NCBI GenBank assembly: GCA_903813345.2
Contig: CAIIXF020000005.1
Span: 19,161,375 to 19,225,374 of the forward strand
DNA from: Owenia fusiformis
Taxonomy: Eukaryota > Annelida > Polychaeta > Sabellida > Oweniidae
DNA: 64,000 nucleotides
Direction: 5' to 3'
The notes beneath the pieces were generated by a model. That model saw only the letters and a program-made list of their open reading frames with translations, was not told the DNA's origin and ran no database searches. Both the position numbers and the translations under genes were made by a program. Every line of letters starts with the position of its first letter. Position 1 is the stretch's first letter. Positions 54,980-64,000 of the stretch are shown here, in pieces.

Positions 54980-55140
54980 CAGTAAAACCTGTTCTAGTGA
55001 ACACCTCTTTCTAGTGAACACCTGTCTCTAGTAGAGACCCTTCCTCCACACGTACACTACTGACTTCTCTGTAGTGAACACCTACAAACACTGAATATTT
55101 TTTCTCACCAAAAAGTGTTCAATAAACACAGATTTTACTG
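54980..55140. mobile_element. 161-bp pogo/Tigger-type MITE
   Basis: CAGTAAAACCTG at the left and CAGATTTTACTG at the right, flanked by TA on both sides. The inside repeats CTAGTGAACACC three to four times. Confidence 0.75.
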
Positions 55141-55419
55141 TATTTCAAACTACTAAATTTTATGTGTTTATAAATTAATCAATCGTCTTCAAATTTTCGG
55201 ATAATGTGTATTATACGCCTTTAACTATATGTGCAAAGTTTCATTAAGTTTACTGGTCATTTACTAAAGTTATTTGAGGATTTCCTAATAGGAAAAGACT
55301 TTTGATACAGAGGGTATGTAACTATTGATCTAAGCTCAAGAACAGTTAAGGACAGTGATTTTGGAGACCATGTCCAGGTTTTGTCTATAATTAAGTCATA
55401 AAATAGTTCCTTTATTTTG

Positions 55420-57165
55420 ATATCCAAGATGGCCACCAAAATGGCTGCAGAGTCACGATTTTGAGGAGTGACTAAAATGTTTATCTTCATCAAACTCTTT
55501 CTGGTGTATGATACACTTGTCTTTGAGGAATTTCTTGTGCTTGATCTTCTCCATCCAATAATCTACTTCTTCCTATGGGCAGTCTACTTCTTTCTATAGT
55601 CAATGTTTATGATACTGAGCCACAACAAAACTAAGGGAAAGGAAGGCAAATTACAGTAATATTGCTAATGCGATGATCATAAGATTTTATTTCGCAAATT
55701 TTCATGTTAATGTCTGTTCTTATTTGACCTTTTAGTGATTTTAACACTTTGGCATCCATCTTGAATTCTGATATTAATCTCAGATTGTTTCATGGCATTG
55801 CTCTAGATAACTGAAATTCTTGACCTCCTTAAAGTAAACATTGCTTCCAAAATTATTGTTCTTGGTGATCCATGAGGTTAAATAGATAGTTATATGAATT
55901 CATTTTGGCAGCCATTTTTGGGGCCATCTTGGATATCTATATAAATAAAATGTTTGTTGATTTTATTAAAGACAAAATTAAAATCATTGACCTCACAAAC
56001 TTAAAATATCAAAAATTAATGTTCTAACTCCTCTATATGTTTAGATAATAAAGCTTATTTTCACTCAGCAATGTTGGAAGCCATCTTGGATCCAATTAAA
56101 GGAATTAGTTATAGTTTTAGACATAACTGAAAATGACACCAAAAATTTTGATATGGTCTCAAATTACTGTTATAAACTGTTCTTTGAGCTTAAATCAAAA
56201 TTTACTTGTTATTGGCACCCATTTTGGTGACCATCTTGGATTTCTATGAAAAGCAATTATTCGATGACTCAGATCTAGACATAAATGAAACCTTTGACCC
56301 CTAAAACCTTGACATTGTTTCCAAAATCATTCTTCTTAACTGTTCTTTGAGCTTAAAACAATAGTTAAATATTCATTTTGGCACCTATTTGGATGGCCAT
56401 CTTGGATTTCTATATAAAGTAATTGTTTGATGACTTAGATTTAGACATAAGTCAAATCCTTGACCCTTTAAACCTATATATTGTCTCAAAAATCACCGTT
56501 CTCAACTGTTCTTTGAGCTTAAATCAATCAGTTAAATATTTATTTTGGCACCCATTTTGGTGGCCATCTTGGATTTCTATATAAATTAATTGTTTGATAA
56601 CTCAGATTTAGACATGTATGAAATCCTTGACCCCTAAAACGCAGACATGTGCTCCAAAATCACTGTTCTTTGAGCTTAAATCAATAGTTGAATATTCATT
56701 TTGGCACCCATTTTGGTGGCCATCTTGGAATTTTTATTTAAAGTAATTGTTTGATGACTTAGATTTAGACATAAGTCAAATCCTTGACCCTTAAAACCTA
56801 GATATGGTCTTTAAAATCACTGTTCTTCACTGTTCTTTGAGCTTAAATTAATAGTTACATATTCGAATTGCCATCCATTTTGGTGGCCATTTTGGATTTC
56901 TATGAAAAGCAATTATCTGATGACTCAGATTTAGACACAAATCAAATCCTTGACCCCTAAAACGTAGACATGGGCTCCAAAATCACTGTTCTTAAGTGTT
57001 TATTGAGCATTAACAGGAGTTAAATATTCGTTTTTGCACCCATTTTGGTGGCCATCTTGGATTTCTATAAGAAACAATTGTTTGATGACTTAGATTTGGA
57101 CATAAATGAAATCCTTGACCCCTAAAACCTAGTCAAAGGTCCTAAAATCACAGTTTTTGCATCTC
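55420..57165. repeat. About 165-bp tandem repeat, roughly eight to ten units
   Basis: CCATCTTGGATTTCTAT recurs at 56231, 56397, 56563, 56720, 56887 and 57052 (157-167 bp steps), with older units near 55925 and 56082. Each unit also has GATTTAGACATAA, TCCTTGACCCCTAAAACC and CTTTGAGCTTAAATCAATAG. Confidence 0.9.
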
Positions 57166-58550
57166 AGTGCTTAGATATACCCACTCTTATATTGTAACTT
57201 GTGCGCCGGCGGCCATTTTGAAAAATGGGTGATAATGCAATGCTATCACATATTTTCTTACTATGGAGGTCTTAACCTTCCCAAAAATCACTATGGCGAT
57301 TATTCCCCTAATTTGATATGGACCAACCCCCCAGGCTGATCGCCTATTAGGTTTCAGGCATGTATGCTTAATCCATTATAAAAATGCAATGAAAAATCAC
57401 TTTGGCATGAATTTTTAGATTTACATGTTCAAAGACCAATTTTGTTATTTTGTAAAAACTTCATTAAAGATGACAATGAAAGGCTCTTTTGTATGATAAG
57501 CCATTCTAACATGACAACTCACTTTAAAATACAAGATGTAATATTGATGATTCTTGAGGTTTAAGATTTTAGAAGACTTATTTTCATTTCAATAGAAAAA
57601 GAACATAACAGCTGACTTAGAAGTTTATCCCTTCTGATTACAGCTAAAATGCACTTTGGATCACATGTCTGGAAAATGATTTAAACACTATCTTGAAGAC
57701 ACTGCAAATAAAAATAGAAGTATGACTCTAATAATGAAGTTATTTATTAGTAGATTCTAGAAAAACTGTAGATTTTTAAATCTTATTTACTAAAAAGCAA
57801 TATGTCTTAATGGTGGGATTTATGGGGAAAAAACATAGCAGTTTGAAATGTTTTATGGATAAATGCAAATGTTACAGAATATTCTGTCCCACAAATATTG
57901 CTCAGATGGCAAGTCTGTAATCACAATTACACTACTTATTGCTTTAATTTAAGAAATAAATGCCTGCAATCATAGTTGTAATATACAGTTACCGTGTCTC
58001 GGTTTTCAATTTAAGAATTATTCACTAAATATGTCAATGATTTCAGCTCTCAGTATCATAAAAACCTATGGTACTGATAAGAGTAGTTCTATTAGATAAT
58101 TGGGCTATAAAAATCTGAAGAGTTTGTCTCCCAATTTTATTTCTTTATGGTTTCTAGATATTGTCTACCTATTTCCAGGCAAATCGTTTTCATGATTGAT
58201 TTGAGCATGGGCCTTCAAAGTATGGGTTTTAAGGTTTTAAAAAGTTTTTGAAATGCACAGACAGAATAATAAGAAGAGCAATTCAGAGTCAACCATTCAT
58301 TTGGAAACAATTTCCAAGCATATCAGACCATGGTCTTACCTAGAAAAAAACAGTAGACTTTAAGCACTCCCCAAGCAAGAAGAGGAATCTCCCCAAAGAT
58401 CAGAACCACCCATAAGAAAAGCATTCCCCCATAATATACTAGATACAAAGAAAAATGTCTCTGGGTATTAGCCATTAAAACAGACCCCCTCATACCCCAA
58501 GATTGAGGAATCATTACCGCACACTCCAAAACTACAAGATCATTAAAAAA
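57166..58550. other. No recognised gene
   Basis: AT-rich sequence with GCGGCCATTTTGAAAAATGG near 57208, a motif shared with the Helitron-like repeats. Nothing else supported. Confidence 0.5.
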
Positions 58551-59165
58551 AAAAGTGGTGACATATTGTTATGGTCTCCGTTTTTTGACGGCAGTTGGTG
58601 GTTGGCAATCGGCGTTTGTAACAAGTTTTTACAGCTTCCAATAACTTAACAAATACTGACTAGACTGATTTCCATTTTTCAAAACCTTCTACATTCAGAA
58701 GTTCAAATCTGACTTTATATTTAAGATTTGACCTTCAATGACCTTTTCAAGGTCATAAAAGGTTAAAAGGTATTTTTTCAACTTGTTTCAAATTGACCAA
58801 TTTTTCAAAATCATTTACAACTTATCAGAAGTTCAAATCTGACTTTAGATTTGACCTTCGATGACCTTCTCAAGGTCAAAAAGGTCTTTTTTCAACTTGC
58901 TTCAAATTGACCAATTTTTTCTCAACAGCTCAAATCTGACTATAGATTTGACCTTCAATGACATTCTCAAGGTCAAAAAAGATTTGACCTTCAATGACAT
59001 TCTCAAGGACAAAAAGGTATTTTTTCATTGCTTCAAATTGACCAATTTCTTTTTTCAAAATCAGCTACAAGTTCGCAGAAGTTTAAATCTGACTTGAGAT
59101 TGAACTCATGCTATTTTGAACAACTACATGTAGGTGGTGACATTTTGTTATGTTAATGCCTTGTT
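58551..59165. mobile_element. 'ATGTCACCACC' family repeat, second long copy
   Basis: GTGGTGACATATTGTTATGG at the left and GGTGGTGACATTTTGTTATG at the right. The inside consists of ATTTGACCTTCAATGACC / CTCAAGGTCAAAAAGGTC / TTCAAATTGACCAATTTTT modules like 8560-9125. Confidence 0.7.
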
Positions 59166-60878
59166 TTCATTTGTTCTGAAGTCATTGCAATTAGTGCTGA
59201 TGGGCAAATTAATAAAATATATATATATTTCTAATACTCTTGACATAAAATAGTTGTAAGTACTACATGTATGTAGATAAAGAATGTTGTAAGTCTGTAG
59301 GAATATATAAGTGCCTGTTGAGTAATATTTCAGACTTAATTTTACTAACAGGATATGAAAAGTTACCATCTATTGAAATAAGATCTTTTAACAAGATTAT
59401 CTGCATGAATAAATCATTTTTATCATGTAAATATTTTAAAAGGAGAGTGTAACCTAGCTGTACCAAGAGCTTACTTTTGTACAAATGTTTATTTAACCGA
59501 TCTTACACATTTCAATTTTCACTTTTTCTGTATCATTCATTAAGATATTGAGCTTGACAAATGTGCTTGTCATGTTTTGTTCCATTTGAAATATCAAAGA
59601 CCCAAGTATTACATTGAAGTAACATTTGTAAGTAGTGTGTATAAGGTATATCAGCATAAAAAATATTCTGGCTTGCTTTCATTTAATGTTTTTTGATCAA
59701 GTTTTGAGTCTATGGAACCACCCACTCATTCATCCTTTATATTACGTGGCATCAGACCCGCACATTGCTCTGGGGAAAGTTAATTTTTGTTCACCCTCAT
59801 TACATATCAAGAATGTCTCCACAGACTTATTCATCGTAATCATGATGACATTTTAGAAAACTATTTTTACCCAAGTCGCTACACTCAGTGCTTTAAATGA
59901 TTTAAATGGCTTCGGAGTCCTATAAAATGGCACATCTCCACCTTTGTTAATTATTTATCTTTAAGACATATATTTGAAGGTCATCTAAAAGATTTAGACA
60001 GACATCCTTGAAAAGTTGCTTGTGTTTGCATGTCTTAAGCTCCTGGTAGGTTGACCTGATAATCTTGCAATTGCAATAATATATAATAAAAGCATAATTC
60101 ATAGATACGAGGGTTGTTCAATAAATACTGGTACAAGTGCTCTCATTGCCATGTTCATGAAGGTATCAAGTTGAGATATTTGTAGATTGCAATAGATTGA
60201 AGGTATTGAATGTCAACATACTTTCAAATAAGGTAATTTACTTGGCATTAGTAAAGTTACTGTAAGTTTAATCTAAAAATTGATGAGGATACCCCTGGGA
60301 GTATACCTAATCTTTTAACCATGTTCAAGAGGTGAGCTTTTCAGTAATGCAAATTTATATCAAAGATGGAATATATGTACTAAATGTTAATCCTATGTCG
60401 GAAGTGAGTAGAATTAGCATAAAACAATGCCTGTATTCTAATATGACCAAGACACAATTTAATCTTTTGATTCTTTTAACATGATAAAAGCTCCCAGTGA
60501 TTTCCTTTAGAGAGGCAATTTGGAATTAGAAAGGCAATTACTCAAAGCTATAGGGTAGAGCATTGATATCCAAGACATGTACCAGACACAACCTGTCAAT
60601 ATTATTTATCTCTTCATGGACTTGTAACTTGTCAGTCCTCAGGTTGCAAAATAAGTAATTATCCAAGTAAATGGTAAGGTTTGTATTTTTCAGTTTGCTA
60701 AGTTATATCACATCAATTGTACCATACCTGTTGTATTCGCGAATTCAACTGCTGGCTGTTGGCTGACTTGACCAATTCATTTAAATATGAGTAGTACATA
60801 ATTGCTACTACTCATTTTCATATTTAAAGGGACTTTCTTGGCCAGACCATTTCTATCCCGATATGATAGCTATAATTA
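59166..60878. other. No recognised gene; possible mariner end
   Basis: GAGGGTTGTTCAATAAATACTGG near 60110 resembles a mariner-type terminus, but no partner end was found. Otherwise unique AT-rich sequence. Confidence 0.4.
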
Positions 60879-62160
60879 TCCCATCGAACGAAGTTCGGAG
60901 GGATATAGGGAACGCCTCCGTCCGTCCGTCCGTCCGTCTGTCCGTCCGTCCGTCCAGGCAATAACTCAAATACCATTGGCCCGATTTTGTTCATATTTCA
61001 TACACATATACCCTATGGGGGTAGAAGTTCTGCTCGAAAGCCGATTTTCAAAATGGCCGCTCATTTCAAAATGGTGGCCATTTTAGTGACGATTTTACAG
61101 TAATTTAGGTGCAATATGTAAAACTGTAATAGCAATATGTTTTAAATGTAAAAAAAATTATAAAGGACATTAATAATGCTACAAATGTAGATATTAAAAA
61201 GCACATGGCAGCCATCTTGAAAAATGGCGGCCTTTACTCGTCATTTTACGATTTTTGCTGTAACTTTAAAAATAGTGGAGCAATTTTGTTCATATTTGGT
61301 GTGTGAATACTATAAGCATTGCACACTGTCTAAAGACACTTTTGGTAGAAGGCGGCCGCCATTTTAATGTATTTTACTATAACTCGAAAAGTAGTGGAGC
61401 GATTTTGTTCATATTTGGTATGTGAATACTATAAGCATGGCACACTGTCCTATGACACTTTTGGTAGAAGGCGGCCATTTTAAAACAATTTTGAAAAATG
61501 GCCACCATTTTAATGTATTTTACTATAACTCGAAAAGTAGTGGAGCGATTTTGTTCATATTTGGTATATGAATACTATAAGCATGGCACACTGTCCTATG
61601 ACACTTTTGGTAGAAGGCGGCCATTTTGAAAACAATTTTGAAAAATGGCCACCATTTTAACGTATTTTACTAATACTCGAAAAGTAGTGGAGCGATTTTG
61701 TTCATATTTGGTATGTGAATACTATGAGCATGGAACACCGTCTATTTCTAATGACGCTTTTGGTAGAAGGTGGCCATTTTGAAAAATGGCCGCCATTTTA
61801 ACGTATTTTACTATAACTCGAAAAGTAGTGGAGCGATTTTGTTCATATTTGATATGTGAATACTTTAAGCATGGCACATTGTCTAATAAAACTTTGGGGA
61901 GTAGTCGGCCATTTTGAAAAATCGCCACCATTTTTACGTGTGTTATTTTACAAGTACGTGTGCGGTTTTTCAAAAAATTTTAGAGGTGGCTACTTAAAAG
62001 CATATTATTTCTTCTGATGACAACTTGGCTAGTGAGCAACCATTTTGAAAATGGTGGCCTTTCTGGTGTGATGTTTTATGATATTTGCGCTTCGTTTGTA
62101 AAAATGCCAGCCATTTTTGTTCGATGGGATTCGCTACGCTTTGGCGTTGCCGTTGTTCTG
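60879..62160 (+). mobile_element. Helitron-like non-autonomous element, longest copy, with internal tandem repeat
   Basis: Starts TCCCATCGAACGAAGTTCGG after A and has a (CCGT)n tract at 60918-60955. It ends GATGGGATTCGCTACGCTTT, GGCGTTGCCGTTGTTCTGG before T, a CTRR-type end after a small hairpin. The inside (about 61080-61980) is a 140-148-bp tandem repeat. No coding capacity. Confidence 0.65.
61080..61985. repeat. Roughly 145-bp tandem repeat with GGCCATTTTGAAAAATGGCC palindrome
   Basis: CGAAAAGTAGTGGAGCGATT recurs near 61387, 61532, 61680 and 61818, with a diverged copy near 61270. Each unit carries GGCGGCCATTTT and its complement close together, able to form a hairpin. Confidence 0.9.
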
Positions 62161-64000
62161 GTTATACATATGAATTCAAAACATTTTTCTGTGTTTTGCT
62201 AAACATGTATATTAGGAGTCCCGCAATTCATCGTTACATCGATGCATCAGCTCTTTTGATTACGATACGAGCATTTCCATACACACTGTCAAATATCGAA
62301 ACCCAAAAATATTGTCAACATACCTGTAATACATGTACTTCATATCTTGCTTAAATCTTCTGCATGTTCAGCTTTTTGGAAGTTCAATTTTACATTTTTT
62401 GTGTGGGTTTTAACATTGACACGTGCCCCATATTGAATATAAATATCCAACAGACGAGATCTCCAGTCAAAATGTGAACAAATTACTTCTCTCCTCTATG
62501 TCTAAATTATACAACGTTCTAGTGTCAAATTTTCATTCGTAATTATAGATGTGATGTCAAGCTGAACGTTCAAAAAATTTCAGAATGACATTAAATGTAT
62601 GGAATCGTTGCTTGTATCATTAGGAAAGTATCGAGATATGTATCATATTATTGCATAATGTATTGTGTGACCCCTAATGTACAGGTATATATGGTTATAG
62701 CTACCATATTAGGAGAGAGATAGTCTGGCAAGGAATATCCCTTTAAATGAGTTGTCCACAAAATAGCAGTCATATCAGCCAACAGCCTGCAGTTGAATTT
62801 GCGAATGTTAGCTAAGGCAGTTATCTATGCCTGGTAATATCACTGCAAAGGTATGGAATTAAATTAATCTTATGAATGCTTTGCCTTGTATGTTTGTCTG
62901 ATTTAAACTGGGGAGACTTAGACCACGGGGGCTCATATCATCAGTATGTAAGCCTACATGTAAACTGTCAAAGTGATTACTCAATGAGAAATCCAGGCTT
63001 GCTTTATGTGTCATGCTTAGCAAAGAACATTGACCGAGATATGGAATTCTCTCTACAAGATACCTTGAATTATGACCGATCTCTTAACGACCAAGCATGC
63101 ATATTTAAAAAAGTCAACATTAAACAGGTTTATGTACATTGTGATTGATATCATATCAAGAAATTGAGGCGTTATATTGGAAAATGAGTTACCCTAATAT
63201 CATGTGGATGATGCTTAAAAATTGACACTATTTGCCATGGTGTCAAATACACATAAGTATAACTGCTAAACAACACCTCTAAGAAAAAACAACATAATTT
63301 AAAAATTGACATTTTTGTTTCAAACTTTGTTTAAACAATCATGAATTCAAAATTGACAGTATGTCAAATACACAAAATATTGAAGACCTTTAAATAAAAA
63401 ATATCATGATATCAATATCAAAATTGACCATTGGCTAGCTAGTTTCTATAGGGTGTAATTTGTTTAGTGTGAAAAAGACCTTGTATTGATATTTTGGCTT
63501 GATTTGACCATTAATAGCTCTGATTTGCTGTCAAACTACTATGTTTTATGTTTCAATCCAATCTATGTTAATACTTCTAGGGTGATTTGATAGGGTAGTA
63601 CTCGCCAGTGCTTTTTATTTAGGTTAATTGCTGGCTCATAACCAGGTTGCTTAATGCTAATCATTCATCATAATTTAGAATGACACTAATGAATTAACAT
63701 TTAATCTTTATTTATAGGTGTCAACTAAATCTGGTCAACAACATCAAAGATGATATTTCTTCGATTTGAAAAAAGGAATCTGAGACCCATGGATTCTTTA
63801 TAAAATGAAAACAAAGTGCCCTTACATGTACATGTATGTACAAGTTGTTTATATGTAGTGTATGTAATATATAGAAATTAATTATTTTACAACATTTGCA
63901 CATACTTACACATGAGTAAGGATGAAAAAGATGGATGACTGCATTCCCTGGCCACAGAAAATGATGCTGCTTAATTTTAATGTCACCTTCACTTTCTTGA
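62161..64000. other. No recognised gene
   Basis: A segment near 62685-62750 (TTAGGAGAGAGATAGTCTGG ... CCCTTTAA) resembles 23410-23450. The remaining sequence has only short frames without recognisable motifs. Confidence 0.45.

Overview
The window is animal genomic DNA. It is AT-rich and intron-rich, with GT-AG introns, phase-matched exons, TATA-box and polyadenylation motifs, and dense non-autonomous transposons. Many features (CCGTCCGT-type microsatellites in repeats, abundant ACATGTA motifs, Helitron-like and fold-back elements) suggest a marine invertebrate, perhaps a lophotrochozoan such as a bivalve. That assignment is an inference; no species can be named from the sequence.

Genes. The plus strand carries the 3' half of a histone deacetylase 6 (HDAC6) gene in eight coding exons from 1661 to 25696. 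They encode the end of catalytic domain 2, a linker, and the ubiquitin-binding zinc finger (ZnF-UBP); all exon phases fit. The linker-to-zinc-finger intron is 17.6 kb (4511-22151) and hosts two minus-strand genes for secreted proteins. One (5486-8088) encodes an 860-residue signal-peptide protein made of about 90 copies of a nine-residue SSSEYSSSG-type repeat. The other (16293 to about 20175) is a TATA-box, seven-exon gene for a 216-residue cysteine-bearing secreted protein with an internal duplication, which I could not assign to a known family.

Repeats inside the large intron. These include a 50-bp minisatellite (11229-14064) apparently expanded from the 3' end of a Helitron-like element, two hairpin-rich miniature elements inserted in that array, a GC-rich Harbinger-like element (15173-15856), and several terminal-inverted-repeat (TIR) elements.

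Downstream of HDAC6 (25.7-64 kb) I recognise no host protein gene with confidence. This half holds a 500-bp TIR element that carries a tRNA-like Pol III unit, nested Helitron-like copies, miniature elements of several families, and minisatellites of 53, about 145 and about 165 bp. It also holds a tandem mariner-like pair, a TIR element with an 8-bp target duplication and a tRNA-like B box, and a non-LTR retrotransposon tail. The largest feature is a near-identical head-to-tail pair of 3.2-kb fold-back elements (44411-50839) carrying a broken gene for a PIN-like/CXC-domain protein.

All calls come from reading the sequence; no database search or transcript evidence was available.
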